A program made the position numbers and the translations under genes. DNA of 64,000 nt, taken from contig NC_059500.1 of assembly GCF_018139145.2 (NCBI RefSeq), positions 47,018,072 to 47,082,071 on the forward strand, read 5' to 3'. Shown here one piece after another: positions 12,753 through 52,202 of the stretch. Below the pieces are notes generated by a model that saw nothing but the letters and a program-made list of their open reading frames with translations, did not search any database and had not been told where the DNA came from. The stretch's first letter is position 1. Every line of letters starts with the position of its first letter. The DNA comes from Gymnogyps californianus (Eukaryota > Chordata > Aves > Accipitriformes > Cathartidae).

Positions 12753-15700
12753 GCTGATGAATGTGCTTGTTACAAGCAAAATACCTTTGCTCTGTTAGCA
12801 AGGTATCTGTTCTTGTCAAGTAATTTGGGAGAAAGCAAAGGCTATATTGAACTGATAATTCTCCATTGGAGGGAAGGGGAGGAAAGAATTGTCTGCACAG
12901 CTCACTTCTACATGAAATTTTTTTTTCTCCTTCAAAAGTTGTCATTCCAGTGCAGAGGTAACTTACCTGTACAGTATGTGACTTCTCTTTTTCCCCCAAA
13001 CTTCCTGCATCCTGATAATATCATCTTGATGTTAACAACTGTCCTGATTTTACTCGAATATTAAAGTAGAACTGATGATCTCTTAACATGGAGTTGTCCC
13101 TTATATGCGTTTCTCCTTCATGACCCTAGGAGGAAAAAAAAACAACAAAGGAGTTTCTGCCTTGTTGAAGAGCAATTGCATGTTACTCCTAGTGGATATC
13201 TTTTGCAAACCATTTTTTATCACTTCTCTTCCTTTAATCTGAGCCATTCATCATTCTGGGAACCTGTTTCATCAGGACGATCTGTTGCTCTTTTGCTATA
13301 TTGGTGCAGGAGTATTTCCTACACAAAAAGTAGGAAATGCTTCTCTGAATTAGAGCATTTATTGGTAGAAAACGAGGTACCTCCTCTTTTGTGAGATGTT
13401 GGCTGTACTGTAAAAGATCCATGGGTAAATAGTTTTTCTCATTCTCCTAGATCCTAATCAAAGAGCTGCCATACCATATGCAGATACTTCATGAACACAC
13501 TTCAGTCGGAGCCTTCTTACTTCGAAGTGGCTCGAGCATCCTTCCTTACTGCAGGGGAAGGGCCTGGTAAAGGTCCTGTTCCTCTTCAGTCATTTTTCAC
13601 TATGTTAAGAATACTTGGCAGGTTCTGAATGTGCAGCTTGTGTTACATGATCATCTTTTCATAGTCATCTTTAATAGCCTAGTAGGCTATGGCCTACAGC
13701 TGAGAAAGAGGAGGTGTGGACCTTCACACCACACACTGATGTACAGATTGCTTCTCATTTCACTAAGCCTCCACTGTCTATGGAGGGGATCTGTTGGGGA
13801 TCCTCCAGAAATTGAAGTGGATCAGTGTCTTTGAATGCCTGTAAACCTAGGGCCATCCCATTTTGTCTGTCATAGTTGCCTTTATGCAGGCAGGTGACAT
13901 GTGAGGGCAGTTTCTGAATCCTCTGATAACGTATCTGGTCTTTGAGACCAGGTATGCTGCTGACATCTTGATGCAGCTCTGGGGTCCCTCCACTTGGCTG
14001 CTCATATCAGTGGCTAGAAGAGCCTCTGTCCCCATCCTTTACAGGTGGGTAACTTTCAGTTAAACTTGAAGTCCTTGATCATCTTCAGTATAGGAGTCTG
14101 TCTTTAGGGAAAACCTGGACTCAGCTTTCAAGGTTTTTATGCTTAAGTCCATGGTAGCAGATGAAGGGGGCGGGAAAGGACCTTTTTTGTGTCAGTTCCA
14201 TAACAGAGCCAACAAGACCATTTCAGGTTTCCCTTCTGCTTACTTACACAGACTTGTCTAGATTATATGTGAGGAAACACCCTTTTTCTTCGCTGGCTAG
14301 AGAGGAAGCGATCAAAACAGGCAGTGCTAGGTGTAAGACTTCCAGTGACCTTTTCTGCTGGGGAGACCATGCTGAGGTATGGAAGCTCTTTCTTCACCTG
14401 GGTGAGTGGAGAGATACTGCCTTCTGCTGTAAGGCTTTGTTGTGACATTCTGAGGTTGCTCTGTTGAGTTTTCTGGGAGCTCTGCTTTTCTTTTCACAGT
14501 CTCAGTTTACAGAACAGATCGTCATGCTTAGTTTTCAATTTATTTTTCCCCACATGATTCACAAACATTTTATTGTCTGGATAGACTCCCACAAAGAACC
14601 AGGGGGTGTGTGTCTCGTTGGAGTTGAGCTTGCTTTCAAAAAGAGTTTCAGTTTTAAATGCCTGTAGGTAACAGATGTGAAATGTGAAAGGCTTGTAATT
14701 GCGTCTGTAATCTTGTGCTGGGGGTGAAGTTAGGCTTTAGTTTCCTTTACCCTTTGTAAAGAGGCACGCAGGTAAGGTGAAAAGACAGTGTCTGGGACAG
14801 TGCTTGTTTGTTGGAAAAAAAATCTTTTTTTTTTTTTTTTTTTAAACTATCTCACTTTAAAAAACTGAATAGAGGAATTCCTATCCTGGAGAAATTGTTT
14901 TCCTCCAAAATTAAATATCCAGATGCAAAATCCTTCTGTTAACTCATCCGTCTCTTCACAGCTCCTGTTCTGACTGTGCAAGAAAATCTGCAGTAACATT
15001 CCTAGACTTCCTGATTATTTTTTTTAAATTTCTTTTCAGGTTCGTTTTAAATTTTGGTGGATTCAATCCATCTGTCTTTGTCATTTTCCTTTAAAGAAAA
15101 GACAGTCCAAAACCAAGGAAGAAGAGTCCTTGCTGTTATAACCACTACAGCTCATGGACAATGTTTTGCCATTTTTGTTCTCCATGTCATTACAGTCTTT
15201 TTGGTGATACTTCTCTATTTGGAGTGCTGTTGAAGGTTTGTCAGGGCAAGGAGGACAAAAGCAGGAGAGCTCAGACAAGGCTAGAGAGGTCCCAAATACA
15301 TCCTTACATTTGTTTCTGCTTCCTGCTGTTTTTGTAAAAATAAATAAATTTAAAACACCGCTTTGGAAGCTGTGAATGTGAGTCTGTTCAGAGGAGTGAG
15401 TTTTTTCTTTAGAAATATTGATGGAGATTCTAAACTATTTTGACCAAACTCTAATGACAGTCTTAAACTACTTACATCCACAGGTGTGCTCTGGAAGTGG
15501 GAAGCCCCAGTCAGAGGCTGGTGTCAGTGCGCTTCTCCTGGACCCCCTTGGTGCAAGCTGAACGGTGTTCACCCTCAGCACTGAAGGTGCAAGCCTGTGT
15601 TCATCTTAGTTCTGCTGGCTAGTGCAGAGATGGGGTCACAGTGAAAACACAGGACGTTGAATTCAGTCTTGATTTTAAATGGAAAAACCTAACACACCCC

Positions 15701-16636
15701 CACCCCACCCCAAAACCCTCCACATTTTCCACTGCTGCCTGAATTCTTACTCTTCAGCAGTTAAAATCGTTCCACTAATGAAAAATGCACTCTACAGATG
15801 GAGGTTTTGGTTAGCATTGTGTACTGAACCTGGCATGTGTTCCTATCTGTTCACTGCCTGTGAAACTTACTTACATTAAGTCTAGGGGAAAAGTTCGCTT
15901 AAGGCTTAAATTTCACAGCATTCATGCAGCATAGATGGAACTGATAGCTTGACATGTTTTCCAATAAAGTCTTCTGTTTGGCTGTATGATTAGCTTATCA
16001 TTCTTTCAAATATCTTACCAAATGTTTGAGGGCAGAGGGAGTGTCTGTTATTTGTGGCTATTATAATTTCGTTCCTCTTTCCCTTTTTGCTTGCTGGAGC
16101 CAAGTCCACAGTTCTGTAAGTGTTTATATGTAATTTTACACGTGCAGTTGAAGAAGTTACTCACATGTATACAGTTATTTCTGCATAAGGACTTCCTGGA
16201 TTCAGCAGTTAAATTGTTAAGACTTGATAGAGGCTGCTAAACCACAGTGTTACTCAAGATAATGGAGTCAAGTGGTAATTTCGACTATAAAATATTATAG
16301 TCAGAATATGAATTTTCAAATAATCTGCACTGTGCTTCTTAAGCCTTTTTTCTTTAAAGTTTCAAGTAGGTTCCTGGTGGGGTGAACCCGTATGTGCTTG
16401 GAAGAAGAATAACTTGCTACATATCGATCTGTTTCTGACACTTAATTTTTTTAAAAAACCGTAAGATTACAGTAGTCCTTTTTCCTGGGGTCTCTTAAAG
16501 TGAGAGTTAAACTCCTGGTAGATTTCCCTACTGTGGTTTTGATGTGTTTCTGTGTGAAACTGACGGCAGGATTTGGTCGAGTATGTAGGCCACTATTGTA
16601 TTAGAATTACATAACCGTGTTGAGTGGTGGAAACAG
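12753..16636. other. Non-coding DNA before the alternative TJP2 exon
   Basis: Mixed AT-rich sequence with a T tract near 14826-14843 and no recognised repeat. Some open frames of 60-110 codons exist, but none shows a domain or splice context that I can support. Confidence 0.4.
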
Positions 16637-16687
16637 ATGAAAAGACGGGGATGTGCGGCGTCCCCTCACAGATTATATCCTGCAACA

Positions 16688-43958
<27,271 letters not shown>

Positions 43959-44715
43959 GCTTGCTAGTATGTGCATGTGTAATGCTCTTTTGAGTGAGGT
44001 TTCTTCCTTCACAGCCAAAGTGGAGCAGTAGTTAGTCTTGAAAAGCTATATTTTTATTGGGGGTGGTGTTAGAGGGTACGCTACTCGACTTAGACATATC
44101 TATACGCTGGAACTGGAAGAGTTCATTTTTGGGGATATTATTTTGTTAGCATCTAAGAAAAGAAATCACTATTGCCTGAATGCTGTTGCCTGTTTTATAA
44201 GGACCAAATCCTGAAAGTTTGTGTTAATTCTTAGTATTTTCATATTTTAACATAAACCACCTTTTTTCCCTTCTATTAATGCTGCCTTTTTGGACTATTC
44301 TGCTGTGTTATGCAAGTATCATCCAAGAGATACGCTTCTTAATGCAATAGAACTAAATTTGAAAGTGTATTTGAAGAACAGTAAGTGCCTTTAACAAGAA
44401 CCATCTTAAACGGTTTGTTTTGACTTCTGATACTTGGTGCAAAGCCATAACACACTAAAAGGGGATTGACTGTTTTACCTACCTTTTTTTTTATCAGTTT
44501 CATGGTAACAATTTCCCTTGCATGTTATTTTTCTAAGTTCATAGATGCATATGCAATATTTCATAAATACTGACTGTAGATAATAAAGGTGCAATTGTGA
44601 CTGGGTTGTTGGAAAAGACCAGGATGTGCTTAAACAGAGAAAATGATGTAGAAATTCAATCATGTATTAAAATTTACACAGACTGCAAATAATAAAGGAT
44701 ATATTCTAGACAAAC
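43959..44715 (+). promoter_or_regulatory. TJP2: TJP2 3' UTR with polyadenylation signals
   Basis: Non-coding sequence after the stop codon. AATAAA hexamers lie at 44582-44587 and 44691-44696, each with T/GT-rich sequence downstream (for example TGTGTATCTTATTTTTC after 44717). The second is the better candidate for the main cleavage site. A further AATAAA at 45011-45016 could give a longer form. Confidence 0.7.
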
Positions 44716-45166
44716 ATTGTGTATCTTATTTTTCTTTTGAATGGTATTAGTCTTCTAGAGTCTCTGACTTTCATGAGTATACTTAGAGCAGTACACCGTT
44801 CAGTTCAGGGTCTCATCTTCTGCTGTTCAAGTAACTGGGAAATGTCACTGTTGATGTTGCTTCCCAGTGTTCTGAACATCGTTTCAAAATTTGTTGTGAT
44901 TTAAAAGAAAACTGATGCAGAACTATGGGCTACCTGCAAGAGACTTACCTTTTAGAGTATTAATTTCTGCCTCCCCATTCCTGCCCTTTATTCTTAATTC
45001 TGCTATATAGAATAAAAATTTCTGAAAGGGTCATAGAGAAATTTATTTTTGCTCATGCGATAGAAAAGATGGTTTTCTAATGCACTCTGAAACCAAAAAC
45101 AGTAGAATTTTCTTGTTGAAGCAAAGGAGTAGATGTATCTCAGGTGAGGAAACTTGTGCTGCTCAC
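44716..45166. other. DNA downstream of TJP2
   Basis: AT-rich, with no exon or repeat recognised. It contains one further AATAAA near 45011. Confidence 0.45.
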
Positions 45167-45988
45167 CATAGAATAGAATCATAGAATAGAATCATTTAGG
45201 TTGGAAAAGACCCTCAAGATCATCGAGTCCAACTGTAAACCTAACGCTGCCAAGTCCACACCTAAAGCACGTCCCTAAGTGCCACATCTATATGTCTTTT
45301 AAATATCCCCGGGGATGATCACTCAGCCACTTCCCTGGGCAGCCTGTTCCAGTGCTTGACGACCCTTTCGGTGAAGAAATGTTTCCTAATATGCAATTGA
45401 AACCTCCCCTGGCACAACCTGAGGCCGTTTCCTCTCGTCCTATCACTTGTTACTTGGGGGAAGAGACTGACAGCCACCTCGCTACAACCTCCTTTCAGGT
45501 AGTTGTAGAGAGCAATAAGGTCTCCCCTCAGCGTCCTTTTCTCCACACTAAACAACCCCACTTCTCTCAGCTGCCCCTCACAGGACTTGTTCTCCAGACC
45601 CTTCACCAGCTTCGTTGCTCTTCTTTGGATGCGCTCCAGCACTTCAATGTCTTTCTTGTGGTGAGGGGCCCAAAACTGAACACACGCGATTCAAGGTGCG
45701 GCCTCACCAGTGCCTAGTACAAAGGGACGATCCCTTCCCTAGTCCTGCTGGCCACCCTATTTCTGATACAAGCCAGGATGCTGTTGGACCCAAGTCCAGG
45801 AAGCGGCACTTGGCCTTGCTGAATCTCATACAGTTGGCCTCGGCCCATCGATCCAGCCCGTCCAGATCCCTCTGCAGAGCCTTTCTACCCTCAAGCAGAT
45901 CAACACTCCTGCCCAACTTGGTGTCATCTGCAAACTTACTGAGGGTGCACTCCGTCCCCTCATCCAGATCACTGATAAAGATGTTAAA
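45167..45988 (-). mobile_element. CR1 LINE, 5'-truncated and internally deleted
   Basis: The plus strand opens with the reversed 3' octamer repeats (CATAGAATAGAATCATAGAA) and the reversed CR1 3' UTR, then reversed ORF2 sequence. On the minus strand [20 protein letters not shown] is readable near 45.9 kb. About 150 bp of the usual CR1 is absent between DLGPT and the CLYQK-type segment (45770-45795). The copy at 62.6-63.4 kb has the same junction. The ORF frame is broken. Confidence 0.93.
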
Positions 45989-48717
45989 GATATAAATACA
46001 AAAATTGATATAAATATATAGAAATATAAGTGAATAGAAATATATCAAAATACAGAAATATACATTCAGATTATATAAAAATAGATATAAAAATATTGAT
46101 GTATTACTTTCATTAAGCCTTTTTTACATTCAGCTGGAGAGAATGTTAGCATTAAAACTTTTTCTGTTCCAGCTATATGTTTTCAGATGTGGGTTCATCT
46201 GTACTTCAGTATCACAACTATTATCTTTGAAATTATTAAGTACTGCCTATATTAGAGTGTAGTTTATAGTTTGGTTGTGTAATAAGCTAAAATAAGCGTC
46301 ATGATCATCAGTTCTTCAGTGTGATTTTCCCCACCACAACGCAAGATCCTTGACTCATTCATTTCATGGACAGTTCTTATTTAGTGTGTAATGATTCTGT
46401 GGGTTTTTTTTCTCCTTGGTATTCATTATGTGGATACCCTACCCTTTATCCCAGTCAACAAATAGTATTTAAAAGTATATATTTGTTTAATTTCATAATT
46501 TAAAACAAAATCCTCAGTGCACTTGAATGCCTCGGTTATCTCTAGGGAAATAATCTAGAGGGAAGCATCTGCTGAAATGCAGTGCTTCCCAATCAAGCTG
46601 CTATGCCTTAATATCTGCTTGCTCCTGAGTAGCTCTACAAACATCAGGAAATACACTTTCAGAGCAACTCTGCAGTGGAGGTGACACATAAAACTAAGTG
46701 TTGATGTGAAGCTCATCTGTTTGCTTTCTTTGGTGTAAGAGCGAGAGAAAATAATTTGGGATTGCATATTTTTTCTTTTTATCCCTACGGAGAAAGAGTG
46801 GTCCAGAGGGTTGGTAGTAGACTGGTGGGTTGACTCAAAGTTGATGAGGGAATAAATCGGAAGCGAAGACTGAGCCATTTCTCCCAACCAGTTCCTGAGT
46901 CTGTAATCCAGTCTGTAAACAATTCTAGTACTGTGGCTTTATTTTGCTCAACCAAATTTTTAGGGATAGATGTTGATTCCCTCACTTCAGAAGACTTTTT
47001 AAGGTGCCATGTAATGCAGAGAAAGTACTACTCCTTCACAGTCTAACAAAGGAGTTTAAAGGGAGAAATGTTCAGCTTTCACACTCATTGCCGTATCAGG
47101 GTGTCTGAACTCTGGAAGAATGTTCAAGTGTTCTGTAGGGTGCTGAAAGTCTATGCAATATTGCTAATGTATCCTCCTTTCCCTCTGAGTCCCAAGGGAA
47201 ACAAATCTCAGCATCCACAGAATAGACATTGGTCTTGGAATGATCAGCTTTGTCTTTTCCTCGATATAATGCTGAAGACAAAACAGGTCTTTTTCTATTG
47301 TCCTAATTTATTGGCTTTTGTACTAGTTAGCAGTTACAATTTATGACTTATGTTCAATAGAGTCAAACTTCTTTTTTATGAGCTGGCCCTGTTCTTGTGC
47401 TGTTTGACATGCATAAGTTCACTGCTGGTATAAAAAAACAAACAATGGAATTGCACTTCTTTAACCGGCACCGAATTTGCTTTGCTAGTTCCCCTTGAAC
47501 ATGTTTGTAGGCAGTAATTTTACCAGAGGATTTCAACCTTGTTTCATTCCAGGATATGGAATTTAGTGCAGAAGCATTATAAGATGCTGCCAAGTCTGTC
47601 AGCGCAACTGTGCCCAGCTAGGGAAAAGCAGTAGCATTTCCACAAGTATTGTGGTGAATATTATTATGGGCCTCAGACTACAAGAGTCTTGTAGTCAGGT
47701 ATTTAAATTCTGTCTATCCTTACTATCCTTTGCTGTGTCAAAACCTAACCTAGAAAATCTAAGCCCTTTCAGAGTATACATGCTTATTTTCAAGGACATT
47801 TTTATCTCAGCAGTTGCTCTAAAATACCAGAAATCCATCAAAATAAAAGGGATAAGAAGGGTCAGGTGATGAATTAGAACATGGTAAATCCTTCAAGATA
47901 CAAAGCCAGTGACTTCAGAGAAACGTGACTTTGTTTTGCTATAACGCTTGACTCTATCCAGCTTCCTACTAGTTAGGTTATCTGATTGCTGACAAATGTT
48001 CCGTCTTTCTATGTGATTTAACACTTGCATATTTGTGCACTCTGTCATTGCTTACCTGCAACTACTGCCTGTAGAAGGTTGTGTTGACTTCTGAGCTAAC
48101 TATCATGAAGAGTAGTCAGAAGCAGAAGTATAAACTGTGTGGATGCAGGGATTTTTCATCAAACAAGTTGTTGGATTGGTTTTGGTTTTGGTTTTTTTGC
48201 CATGAGTCTAACCACACGTACTTGTTCTAGGCATGTCAGCAGCATTTTATCTGTGGATTGATACTTTTTGTGGCTTCAAATAATGATTACTTTTTTTAAA
48301 AAAATAGATAAACAGTCTAATGCTGAGCTAAAAGACTGTATTCCAGCTGTGTGATCTCCACTAGATCCCAGTAAAGATTCCAAATCTTTCTGGAGCTCCT
48401 CAGCACACAACTGATTTACTTGGGCTAGCCAAACAGATTAAGAAATCATAAATAATCTGAACTCACTGTAGCAGTGGACTTCCAAAGGCCTCTGCTGTCT
48501 CAAAGATACTAAAACATGTAGGGAAAAACAGAGGTCCACCTACTTTTCAAGACAGTGGAATGTTTATTTAAATTGGATTTTATTTTAATAACTGCTCATA
48601 CTATTTTGCAGACAAAATTAAGACACTTAAAACTTCCTTGGGCTTCTTGCATCACTTAAAAAGAGGGATGTGGGGTTTTAGTGTTAAAAAGAAAATAATG
48701 CTTATCTGATGTGGCAT
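45989..48717. other. Intergenic DNA, nothing recognised
   Basis: It begins with an AT-rich, TATA-like stretch (45989-46100). The rest holds no exon, RNA gene or repeat that I could assign. Short T runs occur near 46406 and 48190. Confidence 0.4.
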
Positions 48718-48809
48718 TGTCCTGGTTTCAGCTGGGATAGAGTTAATTTTTCTTCTCAGTAGCCGGTACTAAGAAGAAAATTAACTCTATCCCAGCCGAA
48801 ACCAGGACA
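48718..48809. mobile_element. 92-bp palindrome of two ERVL LTR 5' ends head to head
   Basis: The left arm (48718-48761) is the first 44 bases of the LTR type seen at 50941 and begins TGTCCTGGTTTCAGCTGGGA. The right arm (48767-48809) is the reverse complement of the same LTR start. The arms differ by two substitutions and one T, and are separated by GCCGG. Both outer ends are therefore U3 ends with TG...CA. Flanking GGCAT (48713-48717) and GGCAC (48810-48814) could be a 5-bp target duplication with one change. No LTR body or internal sequence is present. Confidence 0.85.
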
Positions 48810-48814
48810 GGCAC

Positions 48815-50935
48815 TATTACAGGAAAACAAAAACTAAGTTTGCCCTGTTTCAATTTGACATGTTTGGTATAACTCATCATTAAAAAGCTAAAATAGCTGG
48901 TGCAACCACATAGCCACCTGCAAACACTTAACTTCTGATTACCAGCCAGAGATCAGAGGCTAGTCATGCAAACAGTATGTTTACGCTGCCTTTGAAGGTT
49001 CAGGTGCCAAGTTAAGAGACATCAGAGCAGGTAGCACTGATTTATTTTTTAGGTACAGGGGCTCAGTACATAACATACTCCCAAGCTCCACAAAACTGTT
49101 GAAAAGAAGGAAGGAGAAACCTTAGTAGGGAATAAATTCTGCCATGTATCATTCTTACTTTTGATAAGAGCTTGCTCTATTTCCTGATAGATAAACACAT
49201 GGCACTTTATCCCTTCCAAAAGCTTTATAGTAGCTTCAGACGTGTATTCTGATGAATTACATCTGATATGAATGTTAATTTTACAATGTCTAGACTGCAT
49301 CTCAAGAACTTAAAAGCAATCTTTTATTTTTTCGGATGTGTGCATTGCAGTAACTGAGGAAAACCATATGTAACTCATCTTAAGAGTGTACAAGGCTTCT
49401 CTAGAAATTGCCTTGAAATCACTATGGATGCTTATAAAACTTCAAGATACAGGTATTGCAGTGAAATAGCTTGTTCTATGCAAAGCACATTACAAGATTA
49501 TGGTCTGTGCTTTTTACAGGGATGTTCAAATAATGAAAATCTTAAAAAGTTATTATTTGACTTGGTTACAACTGTTAATTTAGAGGGTTATGGGAGCAGT
49601 TATCTTGTCCTTGGTTTCTTGATTCAAGATAGTGTCAGCTGAAAATGAAGCTCCCTTATGATATGTCTACAATAGCCAGTAATATGCTCCAACAGGAACA
49701 GAACCTATTACACTGAACTAAATAGTGAGTGAAACAGCAGATTATGGGGACCTGATGATACCTGATGTATTTCAGCACCATTTTAACCATGGACTATCCC
49801 TAGTCTGGTCCCATGAACTGAATACCTGTTAGCAGTTGAAGCATTATCTTTGTATGATTTAGTTTCATCTGAAAGGAAACCCAGTTCATGCATTCTGAGA
49901 TGCCTCTGTGACTCCAGAGGCATCCTAGACTCCTTGAGGACAGGAATCTAGAAAGGTGTTTCACTGGGTGCACATCCATTTCTTTTGTCCCCATTGTTGG
50001 CACTCTTTAGTGATCAAAGAGAATCACTGAGATGATTGTCATTTGGTTAGTCAGTGAGCTAGACTTCGAGGAGCCTGAATGCGGTTTCTTAAGACTAATG
50101 GAACAGGTACATATTCATAAAGAGGGTGTTCCAGTGTATCTTGGGGTATAGAGCATGTATGTATGGAGGACATAATTTTTTTAAATAGCGGTTTACATTC
50201 AGGACACCATTCAGAATATGAATTTGATAGAACTGCAGAACTTTTCAGATTTAACCCATAGTGTTTATTGTTCCTACTGTGAAACAGCAAAGATTTGCAT
50301 TTTAGTACATGCAATAGCAGAGGCAGTGTTGTTGGTAAAAGCCTTTAGGATATTTTCACTTTTTGCAAAGGCTGGATAGTTACTCTGAAAGTTTTAACAT
50401 GGTTCTAATGATAAGCAGCTTTAGTGGTCACTTGGCTTTGTATGGTTTGGCTGCTAAGTTGTCCAAGCCTGACTAACTCCAGACAACTTCAAGTTCTATG
50501 GTATTCAGGGTTGCTCCTGCTGTTTCTACTGATCCCAAAACAGTTCCAAGGTCCCTGACCTACTTCAAGGTAGTAGTGAGCTTGAATTTTCCCAGGCCAG
50601 TAAAACTGAATTTGCCTACAGAGAGCACCATTGATGTATTTTAGCTATGTTTATTTCACGGTTGCATGGTTGTTTAGTGGTTACATAAGTTGAGGGTAAG
50701 AATACAAACATTTTGGGGGATTGTTTTCCCATTTCTGAAGGAGGGAGTTTACTAACTGTGGGATTTGCAGAAATACAGAAGGACAAGTGTCCTCAGTTTC
50801 TGTACCCTAATCTGTGGCCTTGACTTAATGTTAGAATGGGGATTTTATCAAGATCAACAGAGGGACCACACAAAAGATTCCAGGTAGCATAGTGTAAGGG
50901 ATTATGGCCTGGTAGACAACTAGGCTTCCAGTTAT
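48815..50935. other. Intergenic DNA, nothing recognised
   Basis: No exon, RNA gene or repeat was recognised. The open frames are short and without domains. Confidence 0.4.
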
Positions 50936-50940
50936 ATTGT

Positions 50941-51353
50941 TGTCCTGGTTTTGGCTGGGACAGAGTTAATTTTCTTCTTAGTAGCTGCTACAGTGCTGTG
51001 TTTTGGATTTAGTGTGAGAGTAATGTTGATAACACACTGATGTTTTAGTTGTTGTGAAGCAGCGCTTATCTTAAGCCAAGGATTTTTCAGTTTCCCATGC
51101 TCTGCCAGCAAGCAGGTGTGCAAGAAGCTGGGAGGGAGCATAGCCGGGGCAGCTGACCCAAACTAGCCAAAGGGACATTCCATACCACAGAACATCATGC
51201 CCAGTATATAAACAGGGGAGAATTGGCTGGGAGGGGCGAATCGCTGCTCGAGCATCGGTCAGTGGGTGGTGAACAATTGCATCGTGCATTACTGGGTTTT
51301 TTCTTTTTTTTTTCTTTTTTCCCCTTTTTTTTTGTTATATTCCTTTTCATTAC

Positions 51354-51388
<35 letters not shown>

Positions 51389-51567
51389 TTCATTATTATT
51401 ATTGTTAGTATTACATTTTACTTTAGTCGTTAAATGATTCTTATCTCAACCCACGAGTTTTACCTTTTTTCCCCAATTCTCCCCCCATCCCACTGGAAGG
51501 GGGCGGGGGGCGGTGCGAGGGAGCAGCTACGTGTTGCTTAGCTGCTGGCTGGGGTTAAACCACAACA
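50941..51567 (+). repeat. 5' LTR of the ERVL-like provirus
   Basis: Starts TGTCCTGGTTTTGGCTGGGA and ends ACCACAACA. A TATATAAA box lies at about 51205-51212, and an ATT microsatellite with T tracts lies in the 3' third (51300-51390). The first 150 bp differ from the 3' LTR at many sites. Confidence 0.93.
51352..51385. repeat. (ATT)n microsatellite inside the 5' LTR
   Basis: About eleven ATT units. The matching place in the 3' LTR (about 57193-57212) has fewer and interrupted units, so the repeat has expanded or contracted since insertion. Confidence 0.85.
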
Positions 51568-51575
51568 GTCCTTTT

Positions 51576-51593
51576 TGGCGCCCAATGTGGGGC
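51576..51593 (+). promoter_or_regulatory. Primer-binding site, lysine-tRNA type
   Basis: TGGCGCCCAATGTGGGGC lies eight bases after the 5' LTR end. It resembles the 18-base site complementary to the 3' end of tRNA-Lys(1,2), with one difference from the TGGCGCCCAACGTGGGGC that I know. The classical mammalian ERV-L uses leucine tRNA, so this is a different primer choice. Confidence 0.8.
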
Positions 51594-51688
51594 CCAAAGG
51601 GTTGAGATAACGACAGATCTGAGCAGAGCGTGTTAACACGAATTTGTTATAAGTATTCATTGTATTAGTTTAATAGTCGCTGGTCACA

Positions 51689-52102
51689 ATGTTGATTTAT
51701 TGGCTCTTAGAGTTGTGGCACTCGTTCTTAGAGTTGTGTTATGTATCACCTTACTTGCCATATATAGTCCCTGTGCTGCTGCTTATCACCCATGGGAGGT
51801 GGATTAAGGTTTTCGCTTTGCTGTACTATGTAACACTGGTTTATGGTACGATAAAATTATCGGTCATGGGACTAATCCAGTATTTGTACTCAGCATTGCC
51901 ATTATCTCCGTACCTCGGGAGCTATCTAGCGGAAACTATGAATAATTACACCCTTTACCTTTTCTCCTTGGAGAGCCAATCAATGGGGGAGACACCTTCC
52001 CTCACCTTCCCCTTCTCCTCCAGGCTAATTACAGTAGTGCTTGAGAATTCTGAAAATTTTGAATATCCTTGGAATGTTAAACTAACATGGTCCTATTGCT
52101 AG
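51689..52102 (+). other. Hydrophobic open frame in the provirus leader
   Basis: An uninterrupted 137-codon frame lies between the primer site and gag. Its first 70 or so residues are rich in Leu, Tyr, Val and Ile, with two or three stretches long enough to span a membrane (for example around YLPYIVPVLLLITH and VFALLYYVTLVYG). I recognise no family. It could be an accessory or leader protein, or simply a chance frame in T-rich leader DNA. Confidence 0.35.
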
Positions 52103-52202
52103 GAACTAGCATGTTCCTGAATGTGGTTCAGGTCTTGTTCAGTGTTAAACAACTATTTAAGAGGATCACCCAGAGATCTGCTGCAAGGCTGGAGAGTCAT
52201 GA

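Noticed and set aside
45989..46100. TATA-rich sequence next to the CR1 at 45 kb as a promoter
   Set aside because: Low-complexity AT-rich DNA with no start site or gene downstream.
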